Shown: positions 25,596-32,799 of the stretch, in pieces
Position numbering within the stretch: the first letter of the stretch is position 1
How the letters are laid out: each line of letters starts with the position of its first letter
From: Gordoniibacillus kamchatkensis
GTDB lineage: Bacteria > Bacillota > Bacilli > Paenibacillales > NBRC-103111
Assembly: GCF_000829455.1 (NCBI RefSeq)
Contig: NZ_JXAK01000057.1
Location: 1 to 45,126 of the forward strand
Reading direction: 5' to 3'
Length of the DNA stretch: 45,126 bases
The notes under the pieces: model-generated
Database searches by the model: none
What the model was told of the DNA's origin: nothing
What the model saw: the letters and a program-made list of their open reading frames with translations, nothing else
Made by a program: the position numbers and the translations under genes

Positions 25596-26284
25596 ATGAA
25601 GCGGTGGACGGCATGGGTCGCCGTCGTGTTGGCCATAGCTCTCCTCGCCGCTGCGCAGATGCGGGCGCCTATGTGAAAGACCGTAATCCGCTCGTCAAAG
25701 CCGAAGGGCAAGGCAGCCAGATGGTCAAAGTGTATAGCGCCGAGGGCAAAGACGTTCCGACCGTAGCTAAAGAGCTTGCGGCCGAAGAACACCCGCGCGA
25801 GACGTCGAAGCAATCGACGGACCAGATGTTCCTCGTCTACGACGATAAAATTATCAATTTGCAAAAAGATCCGCAAAACGCGGCGAATACGCTCGTCGAG
25901 ATCGACTCGATCGCCTACGCGCGCGAGCATTACGATTCGTCGTTCCTGCAAGGATATTTGACGGCAACCGTGCTGCAATCGCTGTTCGGCGGCGGCTGGT
26001 TCAATCGGGCTCCGGCGTATCCCGGATACCGCGGATATACGAGCGTCCCACCGGGCGGCGGAAGCTTCGGCACCGATCCGCGCTCGGCCGGCTCCGATAC
26101 GAAGCAGCAAGCGCCGGCTACGACGCAGCGCTCCGGCAGCTTCAGCACCGGCAAAAACGGTACGGACAGCGTGCGCAAAAACGACGGCTCGGTGCCAAAA
26201 GTTTCGAACGGCGCCGGCTCCGGCTTCAGCACGAGCAAGCCGCAAACGAGCACGCGCTCGGGCTCGTTCAGCAAACGAAAATAA
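25596..26284 (+). pseudogene. DUF4247 lipoprotein, one-base frameshift in the lipobox
   Basis: ATG at 25596 begins a signal peptide (MKRWTAWVAVVLAIALLAA), but the frame stops after 26 residues. The mature protein (DAGAYVKDRNPLV, then SSFLQGYLTATVLQSLFGGGWF and a Ser/Gly/Thr-rich tail of GSFS repeats) is in another frame up to 26284. Adding one base between 25651 and 25652 restores a lipobox LLAAC and joins the two. The family is DUF4247, membrane-anchored and of unknown function, paired with DUF4178. Probably intact in the living cell, with a base lost in the assembly. Confidence 0.8.
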
Positions 26285-26290
26285 TGTTCC

Positions 26291-26346
26291 GGCAAAAAGC
26301 CTTTTGCGTCCCGCCTCCGACGGGGCATGCAAGAGGCTTTTTGCCA
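26291..26346 (+). terminator. Terminator of the DUF4178-DUF4247 operon
   Basis: Stem GCAAAAAGCCTTTTGC / GCAAGAGGCTTTTTGC with a GC-rich loop, 6 bases past the stop. Confidence 0.85.
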
Positions 26347-26383
26347 TTTTGCGCAGGCCTATTGACCAAAGGTTTATTTTTCT

Positions 26384-26411
26384 TTGCAGTTTCCGCCAGA
26401 TGAATTATACT
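26384..26411 (+). promoter_or_regulatory. Predicted promoter of the YitT family gene
   Basis: -35 TTGCAG (26384-26389), 16 bases, -10 TATACT (26406-26411), about 38 bases upstream of the start. Confidence 0.55.
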
Positions 26412-26449
26412 GGCAGTGAACCGCATACTACTGTTTAGAGGTGATAGGC

Positions 26450-27274
26450 TTGAAAAGAGCGTTCGACGTTGCGGTGATCGTAATCGGCGCCCTACTCGTC
26501 GCCGCCGGATTCAATCTTTTTCTTATTCCCCACCAGCTGCTGAGCGGCGGCATTTCCGGCGTCGCCATGATTGTCGGCTATTTTACCGGCTGGAACATTT
26601 CGCTCATGTATTTGCTCCTCAACATGCCGATCATGATCTGGGGCCTCGTCGCGATGGGCAAACGATTCATTCTTTATAGCGTCATATCGGTTCTTCTCAC
26701 GTTTATATTTATGCAATGGGTGCCGACCGTCATGGCGGTCAAAGATGCGATTCTCGGCTCTGTGTTCGGGGGCGTGCTTGTCGGAATCGGCGCCGGCATC
26801 ACGCTGCGCATCGGCGGCTCTACCGGCGGCTTCGATATCGTCGGTTCGGTTCTGACGCGGACGCGCGATTTTCCGCTCGGCAGCGTGCTGTTCGCCTTCA
26901 ACGGCATCGTCATCGTCCTGCTCGGCTATTTCAAAAGCAACTGGGACCTTGCGCTCTATTCGATGCTGGCCATATTCATCAGCAGCAAAGTCGTCGACAC
27001 GATCCATATCCGGCACATTAAAGTGACGGCGTTCATCGTCACCAAGAAGCGGGCGGAAATGGCCGAACGGCTGCTTCACATTCCGCGCGGCTGCACGGTC
27101 ATCAAGACGGAAGGCGCCTTCACGCAAAGCCAGCACGACATGCTCATGACGGTGACGACCCGCTACGAACTCGCCGAGCTGAAAAAAATAATAAGAGCCG
27201 TGGACTCGAAAGCGTTCGTCAACATCGTGGAGACGGTGGCGGTGTGGGGCGAGTTCCGGCGGCCGAAACAGTAG
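26450..27274 (+). CDS. YitT family membrane protein (DUF161 + DUF2179)
   Basis: 274 residues. About five to six membrane segments with the family signatures GFNLFLIPHQLLSGGISGVAMI and IGGSTGGFDIVG, then a cytoplasmic DUF2179 domain (VTAFIVTKKRAEMAERLLH, GCTVIKTEGAF, LMTVTTRYELAELKKII, KAFVNIVETVAVWGEF). Family members are widespread in Bacilli with several paralogs per genome; transport activity is suspected but not established. TTG at 26450 is chosen since AGAGGTGAT lies just upstream; the GTG at 26441 overlaps that site. Confidence 0.88.
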   Translation: MKRAFDVAVIVIGALLVAAGFNLFLIPHQLLSGGISGVAMIVGYFTGWNISLMYLLLNMPIMIWGLVAMGKRFILYSVISVLLTFIFMQWVPTVMAVKDAILGSVFGGVLVGIGAGITLRIGGSTGGFDIVGSVLTRTRDFPLGSVLFAFNGIVIVLLGYFKSNWDLALYSMLAIFISSKVVDTIHIRHIKVTAFIVTKKRAEMAERLLHIPRGCTVIKTEGAFTQSQHDMLMTVTTRYELAELKKIIRAVDSKAFVNIVETVAVWGEFRRPKQ

Positions 27275-27437
27275 CGGCTCGGGATGACTAGGAATGCAAG
27301 ACAAAATCTGTACATACAACGGCTTTGAAAATATGATATACTGATTATGTAATTTCATAACGACTTGGCTATCGTCAAGCGCTTCACGTATCGATCTTTT
27401 TTCTCGTCTCGACAACGAATGGGAAAGGATGATGCTT

Positions 27438-27626
27438 GTGGAAACGGTGAAGTTGTCCAGGATCGTAATGAAATTGTCGCCCGAGCTGGTCCCTTTTCTG
27501 AAAAAGCAAGAGCTCGATTCCGACATCGTCCTCATGGACGGACTCGATGCGCTCGAGGCGGAAGATGTGATGGAAATTGTGCAATTCAGCATTTCGGAGC
27601 ATAACCGCGACGCCTATCTCCAATGA
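27438..27626 (+). CDS. Small acidic protein of unknown function
   Basis: 62 residues from GTG 27438 (GGAAAGGA 8 bases upstream), or 65 from ATG 27429. Sequence is helical and acidic: LSRIVMKLSPELVPFLKKQELDSD, then VLMDGLDALEAEDVMEIVQFSISEHNRDAYL. No membrane segment or cysteine. The stop codon falls in the loop of a perfect terminator hairpin, so the last codons form part of the stem. I do not recognise the family. Confidence 0.65.
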   Translation: METVKLSRIVMKLSPELVPFLKKQELDSDIVLMDGLDALEAEDVMEIVQFSISEHNRDAYLQ

Positions 27627-27645
27627 GATAGGCGTCTTCTTTTAT
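27609..27645 (+). terminator. Terminator overlapping the small acidic protein's stop codon
   Basis: Perfect 12-base stem GACGCCTATCTC / GAGATAGGCGTC with loop CAAT, followed by TTCTTTTATTTT. The stop TGA straddles the loop and right arm. Confidence 0.9.
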
Positions 27646-27741
27646 TTTGCCCGGGAAAATGTTATTCTTTTGTAATAATTGAGGGTTACGTTAAACGCAG
27701 CGCCAGTGGTACAATGGAAGCAACATAACTGGAGGTGTCTT

Positions 27742-28014
27742 ATGGGCGGACTGTCCCCTTGGCATATTATTCTCGTCGCGGTCGTCGCGCTGCTGCTGTT
27801 CGGGCCGAACAAGCTGCCGGAGCTCGGCAGAGGCTTCGGTAAAATGTTCCGCGAGTTCAAAGAGGCTACGACCGGCAATCACGGCACGCAGGACGAGCTT
27901 CAAGCCGCTCCCGAGCCGCGCAAGGAAATTAACCCGGCGGAACCGGCGCAAGCGACCGCGGCACAAGCGGAACCGCGGCAAAACGCGCAGCAGCCTTCGG
28001 AACAGAAGCATTAG
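27742..28014 (+). CDS. tatA: Twin-arginine translocase subunit TatA/E
   Basis: 90 residues. A short N-terminal membrane helix (WHIILVAVVALLLF) is followed by the TatA signature FGPNKLPELGRGFGKMFREFK and a long polar, Ala/Gln/Glu-rich tail. TatA oligomers form the pathway for folded proteins together with TatC; no tatC is adjacent, so it must be elsewhere. GGAGGTG lies 4-5 bases upstream of the ATG at 27742. The tail is longer than in Bacillus TatAd. Followed by dispersed repeat copy C and a terminator. Confidence 0.95.
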   Translation: MGGLSPWHIILVAVVALLLFGPNKLPELGRGFGKMFREFKEATTGNHGTQDELQAAPEPRKEINPAEPAQATAAQAEPRQNAQQPSEQKH

Positions 28015-28034
28015 TTGCATAATGGCCATGGCCC

Positions 28035-28098
28035 AAAAATAAACGGCTTACTCCGTCCTTCAGGACGAGCGCGTTTACCGTAGCGGAACCGGCTAGTG
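28035..28098 (+). repeat. Dispersed intergenic repeat, copy C (short)
   Basis: AAATAAACGGCTTAC, then hairpin CGTCC-TTCA-GGACG (28054-28067), GCGCGTTTACCG and TAGCGGAACCGG. Located 20 bases past the tatA stop. Confidence 0.75.
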
Positions 28099-28099
28099 A

Positions 28100-28133
28100 A
28101 GAAACCCACCTTACGGCATGAGGTGGGTTTCTT
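28100..28133 (+). terminator. Terminator of tatA
   Basis: Stem AGAAACCCACCT / AGGTGGGTTTCT with a 9-base loop and TTTG tail. Confidence 0.85.
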
Positions 28134-28303
28134 TGTGTCATGGCCGTTTTTCCGCGAAATATAATGTATGGAATGCAGTCTGCTTTGAACGCCGGCGGCA
28201 CATTCGACATGGAGCGGCACCGTCCTACAAATTACCTATGTGCGTGTTGGACTGTTTTACATATAATAGAATGTAGACTGCTAGAATGGGAGAGTAAGAG
28301 AGT

Positions 28304-29500
28304 ATGGATGTGCTGCTGGCTTCGCTTATGTTGGTATGGGGGAGTGTAACCTCCGCAAACTCGGATGTCACGTTCGAGAAAGTGGTGCAGGCGTCGATCG
28401 ACGCGCAAAAGCCGCCGGTAGTGCAGCCGCAAACGGCCGTCGCTTCGAACGGCTCCGCGGACGGCTTCAAGATCGATTATTTAACGCCGACGAACAAGCA
28501 AGATCCGCAAAAGGACGCGCCGAAGGTGAAGGGCATTTATTCGACCGCTTACAGCGCCGGCGGCGGACGGTTCGACTCGCTCGTCAAGCTGATGGACGAT
28601 ACCGAGCTCAACGCGATGGTTATTGACGTCAAGGACGACAGCGGCTGGGTGACGTTCGAAACCGGCAATCCCGACATCGAGAAAATGGGCTCGCAGCAAA
28701 AATTTATGGACGTCAAAAAGGTCATCGACACGTTAAACGAACATAAAATTTACCCGATCGCGCGCATCGTCGTGTTCAAGGATACCGTGCTGGCGAAGAA
28801 GCGCCCGGACTTGTCCTTTGTCAATCCGGACGGCTCGCTGTGGAGCAACGGGAACAAGGACAGCTTCGTCAACCCGTACAGCAAGGAAGTGTGGGAATAC
28901 AACGTCAACGTCGCGAAGGAAGCGGCCAAAGCCGGTTTTAAAGAGATCCAGTTCGACTACGTACGCTTCCCGGAAGGCTTCGAGAAGCGCGCCGACATTA
29001 TGAAATATACGAAGGACGACCGGTCCCGCATCGACGCGGTGGCGGAGTTCGTCAAATACGCCCGCGAGCAGCTGTCGCCGCTTGGCGTGCGCGTCTCGGT
29101 GGACATTTTCGGCTATGCTGCCAGCGTGCCTGCCGCCGAAGGGATCGGGCAAGATTTTCAGAAAATATCCGAAAACGTCGACGTCATTTGCCCGATGGTG
29201 TATCCGAGCCATTATACGACCGGCTGGTTCGGCTCCAAGGTGCCCGACGCCGCTCCGTACGTGACGATCAACGGCGCGATGGTCGATACGAAGAAGAAGC
29301 TCGACCCGCTCGGCACGCAGCTGAAGCCGGTCGTGCGCCCGTGGATCCAGGATTTCACCGCAACGTGGGTGCCGGGACATATTAAATACGATGCTCACGC
29401 CGTCGAAGAACAAATTCGCGCGTTGAAAGACAACGGCATCGACGAATTCCTGCTTTGGAATGCAGGCAACTCGTACACGCCGGGCGTCAATTACAATTAA
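28304..29500 (+). CDS. DUF4015 family putative glycoside hydrolase
   Basis: 398 residues. A short hydrophobic N-terminus (MDVLLASLMLVWGSVTSA), likely a secretion signal, leads to a Gln/Pro-rich linker and a TIM-barrel domain: KGIYSTAYSAGGGRFDSLVKLMDDTELNAMVIDVKDD, GFKEIQFDYVRFPEG, VSVDIFGYA, CPMVYPSHY, VRPWIQDF, EFLLWNAGN. These are DUF4015 signatures, with DVKDD and DYVRFPEG as likely active-site acids. The family is predicted to cleave cell-surface polysaccharide; the substrate is not known. GGGAGAG lies 9 bases upstream. No neighbour suggests a pathway. Confidence 0.88.
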   Translation: MDVLLASLMLVWGSVTSANSDVTFEKVVQASIDAQKPPVVQPQTAVASNGSADGFKIDYLTPTNKQDPQKDAPKVKGIYSTAYSAGGGRFDSLVKLMDDTELNAMVIDVKDDSGWVTFETGNPDIEKMGSQQKFMDVKKVIDTLNEHKIYPIARIVVFKDTVLAKKRPDLSFVNPDGSLWSNGNKDSFVNPYSKEVWEYNVNVAKEAAKAGFKEIQFDYVRFPEGFEKRADIMKYTKDDRSRIDAVAEFVKYAREQLSPLGVRVSVDIFGYAASVPAAEGIGQDFQKISENVDVICPMVYPSHYTTGWFGSKVPDAAPYVTINGAMVDTKKKLDPLGTQLKPVVRPWIQDFTATWVPGHIKYDAHAVEEQIRALKDNGIDEFLLWNAGNSYTPGVNYN

Positions 29501-29582
29501 GGATATACACTTGCGGCGTCCATACGGACTGGCGCGTTTACCGTAGACGAATCAGCCGAGAATAGGCGCAGCATATACTTTT
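29499..29582 (+). repeat. Dispersed intergenic repeat, copy D
   Basis: Begins on the stop codon of the DUF4015 gene (TAAGGATA). Contains hairpin GTCC-ATAC-GGAC, GCGCGTTTACCG, AATCAGCCG and GGCGCAGCATATACTTTT, which match the 3' half of copies A and B. Confidence 0.72.
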
Positions 29583-29594
29583 CGACGCAGCAAG

Positions 29595-29647
29595 CAAAAG
29601 CCGCCCCTCCCCGCTCGGATCCGAGCTTCGGGAGAGGCGGCTTTCTA
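29595..29647. terminator. Bidirectional terminator between the DUF4015 and aldo/keto reductase genes
   Basis: Stem CAAAAGCCGCCCCTCCC / GGGAGAGGCGGCTTTCT with a GCTCGGATCCGAGC inner stem, between convergent genes. Confidence 0.88.
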
Positions 29648-29668
29648 TTTGGGCTGTTATGGAGCCGC

Positions 29669-30565
29669 TTAGCGCTGGCCTGCCCACTGTCCTTTCGAGA
29701 CGTCCCGGAACCGCGCGCGGATCGCGTCATATACGCTCTGCGGCAACGGTCCTGCCTTCAGCAGGTCGGCGTTTTGCTGCCAGCGGCCGGGATTTTTCGT
29801 GCCGACGATGGCGGTATGGACTCCGGGCGTGGACAGCGTAAAGCGCAGCGCCGTGCCGATCGTTTCGTCCAGGCTGCCTTTGAGCTCGGGGTAATCGAGC
29901 TGCTGCAGACGTTCCCAGTACGTATGATGGTAGCTGTCCACCGGCTTCTGTCCCGTCTTCCACGCCGCGTTCGCGATCGGCCGCTTGGCGATGACGCCCA
30001 TCCCCCGCTTGCGCGCTTCCGGCACCGTCAGGTCGATTGCCTGCTGGTCGGCGATATTGAGCGACGTCTGGAGCGTATCGAACGCACCGCATTGCACCGC
30101 GTACAGCGCGTCTCCGGCGTCGCCGCTGTAGCCGATGTAGCGCGTTTTGCCGGCGTCCCGGGCTTTTTGCAGCACTTCGATCACTTCGCCGCGCCGCAGC
30201 AGCTCCTCCGAGCAGCTATGCAGCTGGACGAGATCCACGTAGTCCGTCTTCAGGCGTTTGAGACTGCGGTCGATTTGCTGCGCTAGCATGACCGGGTCCC
30301 AGTCGGGGGCGTCGAAGCCGCTGGCATGGCCGCATTTGGTAAACAGGTAAAACTCTTGGCGCCGGTGAGATACCGCTTGCCCGATCAGTTCTTCCGAGTT
30401 CCGGTAGCATTCCGCCGTATCGATCACGTTCAGCCCGGCGTCGAGCGCGCTGCCGAGCAGCCGCTCCACCGTTGCCGCATCGGCGCCCTCGTAGCCGATT
30501 TCCGCCCCGCCGAAGCCGAGAATGCTTACTTCCATGTCGGTGCTGCCGAATTTGCGTTTTTCCAT
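29669..30565 (-). CDS. Aldo/keto reductase
   Basis: 298 residues. AKR pattern: LGFGGAEIGY, NVIDTAECYRNSEELIGQA (catalytic Asp and Tyr), DYVDLVQLHS (His), and GTALRFTLSTPGVHTAIVGTKNPGRWQQN (NADPH binding). A soluble NADPH-dependent carbonyl reductase; substrate unknown. AGGAGAGC lies upstream of the ATG. Divergent from the peroxiredoxin gene, with about 97 bases between, so both may answer oxidative or carbonyl stress. Confidence 0.92.
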   Translation of the reverse strand: MEKRKFGSTDMEVSILGFGGAEIGYEGADAATVERLLGSALDAGLNVIDTAECYRNSEELIGQAVSHRRQEFYLFTKCGHASGFDAPDWDPVMLAQQIDRSLKRLKTDYVDLVQLHSCSEELLRRGEVIEVLQKARDAGKTRYIGYSGDAGDALYAVQCGAFDTLQTSLNIADQQAIDLTVPEARKRGMGVIAKRPIANAAWKTGQKPVDSYHHTYWERLQQLDYPELKGSLDETIGTALRFTLSTPGVHTAIVGTKNPGRWQQNADLLKAGPLPQSVYDAIRARFRDVSKGQWAGQR

Positions 30566-30662
30566 AGTCCCGCTCTCCTTTTATCTTTGATAGAATATTA
30601 GTCAGCATAGCAGAAGTTGCAATAAGATTACAACCGCCCTATGGAAAAAGGAGGAACCGAAG

Positions 30663-31127
30663 ATGCTGCCTATTGGAGCCAAAGCGCCTCTGTTCGAGGC
30701 CGAGAGCACGGCTGGAACGGTCCGTCTCGCCGATGCTGTCGGCAAACGGCCGGTCGTGCTCATTTTTTATCCGAAGGACGAGACGCCGATTTGCACGAAG
30801 CAGCTGTGCGCTGTCCGCGATTCCAAGCAGCAGTATGCGAAGTACGATGCGCTCGTAGTTGGCGTGAACCCCGGGACGCTGGAGGAGCACCGGCGGTTTG
30901 CGGGCAAGCATCTGTACGACTTCCCGCTCGTGTCCGACCGGGATGAAGCGATCCGGCAGCAATATGGCGTAGGCCTGCAGCTGCTCTCGTTCCTCGGCCA
31001 GCAGCGCATCGTGTTCGTCATCGGCAAAGACGGCAACATCGCCTACGCCCGCAAGGGCAACCGGCCGACGGCGGAAATATTGGCGGCTCTGGAAGCGGCT
31101 GAGACAGCTTGGCAGGCGAACGGATGA
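30663..31127 (+). CDS. Peroxiredoxin, BCP/AhpC-TSA type
   Basis: 154 residues. The thioredoxin-fold peroxiredoxin motif is FYPKDETPICTKQLCAVRD, with peroxidatic Cys44 and Cys49 five residues on, the arrangement of two-Cys BCP proteins. Then VVGVNPGTLEEHRRFAGKH and FPLVSDRDEAIRQQYGV. The usual TPGCT is TPICT here. It reduces hydroperoxides with thioredoxin. AAGGAGG lies 9 bases upstream. Monocistronic; the next 267 bases contain no gene, only a hairpin near 31332-31385. Confidence 0.92.
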   Translation: MLPIGAKAPLFEAESTAGTVRLADAVGKRPVVLIFYPKDETPICTKQLCAVRDSKQQYAKYDALVVGVNPGTLEEHRRFAGKHLYDFPLVSDRDEAIRQQYGVGLQLLSFLGQQRIVFVIGKDGNIAYARKGNRPTAEILAALEAAETAWQANG

Positions 31128-31331
31128 GTTTGCCGGTAGCTTAGCAGGGTTGGACAACGCCCGATAGTCGATTTCCGGCGTATCAATTAAGTAATTTTGC
31201 GGCGTGTGGGATGCTGAATGTGCCGCTTAGTGCTAGGCGAGCCGCAAGGTTAGACCGCCGATTTGCCGCGGCGATGCAGAACGATTGTTGTGGACATCTA
31301 GCCGCACGAAATGTTACCATGACGACAAGAC

Positions 31332-31385
31332 GAAGAACGTCCTTTTGCCATGTGGCCGGAGGGCGTTCTTTATTTATTTTTTGGG
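31332..31385 (+). terminator. Possible terminator ahead of the nuclease-like gene
   Basis: Arms AAGAACGTCC / GGGCGTTCTT separated by about 18 bases, followed by TATTTATTTTTT. It ends only about 10 bases before the next start codon, so it could instead be an attenuator. Confidence 0.55.
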
Positions 31386-31394
31386 GAGAGGTTG

Positions 31395-32066
31395 ATGATG
31401 GGAGCGTTTGAAGCGGCGCACAATGCGTTTATCGACAGTCACCTGGCTAGCAGGTCCGGAGAAAGAAAGGGGCGGCTACTAAGGGGACACATTTACGCGG
31501 AGAAGCTATTTCTGGAACGTGTCTGGTGGCCCTTGTTCGGCTCTTTGGCCAATTTGCATCCGGAATATGAAGTGTATGACTGGAACCGCAAGTCGCAGTT
31601 TCTCGACTTTGCGTTTCTCCCTCCTTTCGGCCGATTCGGTCTGGAAATCGACGGTTTTCAAAGCCACGTGAAGGATATGGACAGAGAGAAATTCAGCTAT
31701 GCCTTGAACCGCGATACGTTTCTAACTGGCATGGGTTGGAAAATGCTTCATTTCGCCTTCGACGATGTCCAGAATCGGCCGGAAGTGTGCCGCATGCTGC
31801 TGCAATTGGTTATGAGTCCTTATACGATGCGCACGCCTTCCGTACGCAATGCTGAGTTGGTGGAGAAAGAAGTGCTTCGATTCGCCTGGAGCTTGGGGAG
31901 ATGGATTCGGCCTAAAGATATCATCGACTATATGCAAGTGGATTTCCGCACCGCTCGCAAGTGGCTTCGAAGCTTAACGGACAAAGGGTGGCTCCGACCG
32001 ATTGATCGGGGCGGCGACATTCACTATTACGAGGTAATAGAAACGTCGTGGGAAACGTTGTTGTAA
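31395..32066 (+). CDS. DUF559/Vsr-like nuclease-fold protein with C-terminal winged helix
   Basis: 223 residues. The middle part (HIYAEKLFLERVWWPLFG, then SQFLDFAFLPPFGRFGLEIDGFQSH, and LNRDTFLTGMGWKMLHFAFDDVQ) has the layout of PD-(D/E)XK proteins of the Vsr/DUF559 type: Asp71, Glu84 and Asp86 are candidate metal ligands, with EIDG followed by a basic helix and a 'GW-hlhF' strand. The last 70 residues resemble a winged helix (RPKDIIDYMQVDFRTARKWLRSLTDKGWLRPI). The start is 31395 or 31398, with GGGGAGAGG upstream. No partner methylase or defence gene is adjacent. Function unknown; nuclease activity is inferred. Confidence 0.7.
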   Translation: MMGAFEAAHNAFIDSHLASRSGERKGRLLRGHIYAEKLFLERVWWPLFGSLANLHPEYEVYDWNRKSQFLDFAFLPPFGRFGLEIDGFQSHVKDMDREKFSYALNRDTFLTGMGWKMLHFAFDDVQNRPEVCRMLLQLVMSPYTMRTPSVRNAELVEKEVLRFAWSLGRWIRPKDIIDYMQVDFRTARKWLRSLTDKGWLRPIDRGGDIHYYEVIETSWETLL

Positions 32067-32425
32067 CGGAATGGAAGGATGCGTTTCGTTAGCGATGCAA
32101 CTTGTTGGCGGAGGCTGAAAGAGCGGTGTTTAGATTTGCTGGGGCTTTAGTGGGGATGGTGCTGCCGCTGCTGAGGGGCGGTAGCGCATCGACTGCTGCA
32201 GGATGGCATGTTGGGTGCTGTGAGTGCAGCGGCATTTCCGGTATAGAAGTAGTAGTTTTAATGTCGCTGTTTGCTGGGGGGAGCAGAGTGAATGTACTGT
32301 TTCTAGATTCACTGGATTTCATACAATGTTTTGGGTCATAAACTAAGCTTTATCAGCCTTCCATTGGATTTCGTCCAACAGATTCTCCCATGAAACGCCT
32401 CTCCGAGGGCAATCCAGGCGATTTG

Positions 32426-32493
32426 ATTGGACGTTTTACAATGCGGGAACTTTGCAGCAAGCGACACGGACAAAACATTGTACGTTTTCCAAT
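32426..32493. repeat. Imperfect inverted repeat in a gene-free tract
   Basis: ATTGGA-CGTTTT-ACAATG (32426-32443) and CATTGT-ACGTTT-TCCAAT (32476-32493) are complementary in the outer six and inner six bases of each arm. The stretch 32067-32799 has no supportable gene; it holds this dyad and the 37-bp repeat. Confidence 0.5.
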
Positions 32494-32561
32494 GGCCAAA
32501 CATAGATATGCTCAGGAGCAGCCTGTCCAACTGCTGTCACACCTTAGGCTTGAGCAACCGG

Positions 32562-32709
32562 CGGCCACTGCAATCTCCTCCTACGCTAGAGTACCCGCCA
32601 GCCACTGTAATCTCCTGTTGCGCTCGAGTACCCACCAGCCAATGCTACCTCCTCCTACGCTCGATTACCCGCCAGCCTCTGCAAATCTCCTGCCGCACTC
32701 AAGTACCCC
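32562..32709. repeat. 37-bp tandem repeat, four units
   Basis: Units at 32562, 32599, 32636 and 32673, each beginning C(A/G)GCCACTG-like sequence, with AATCTCCT and CGCTCGAGTACCC. Units are diverged by a few bases each and no frame is maintained (37 is not a multiple of 3). It lies just downstream of serS. Confidence 0.82.
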
Positions 32710-32799
32710 TCAATTTATTGTCCCCTCCCCCCATCAATCGAAAATGCCCCGGGCTTGCGTGCCGGATCCGCACATAAGCCCGGAGCATCATCCCGCCTC

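Noticed and set aside
31211-31411. 66-codon plus-strand frame
   Set aside because: Basic, without motif, overlapping the hairpin before the nuclease-like gene.
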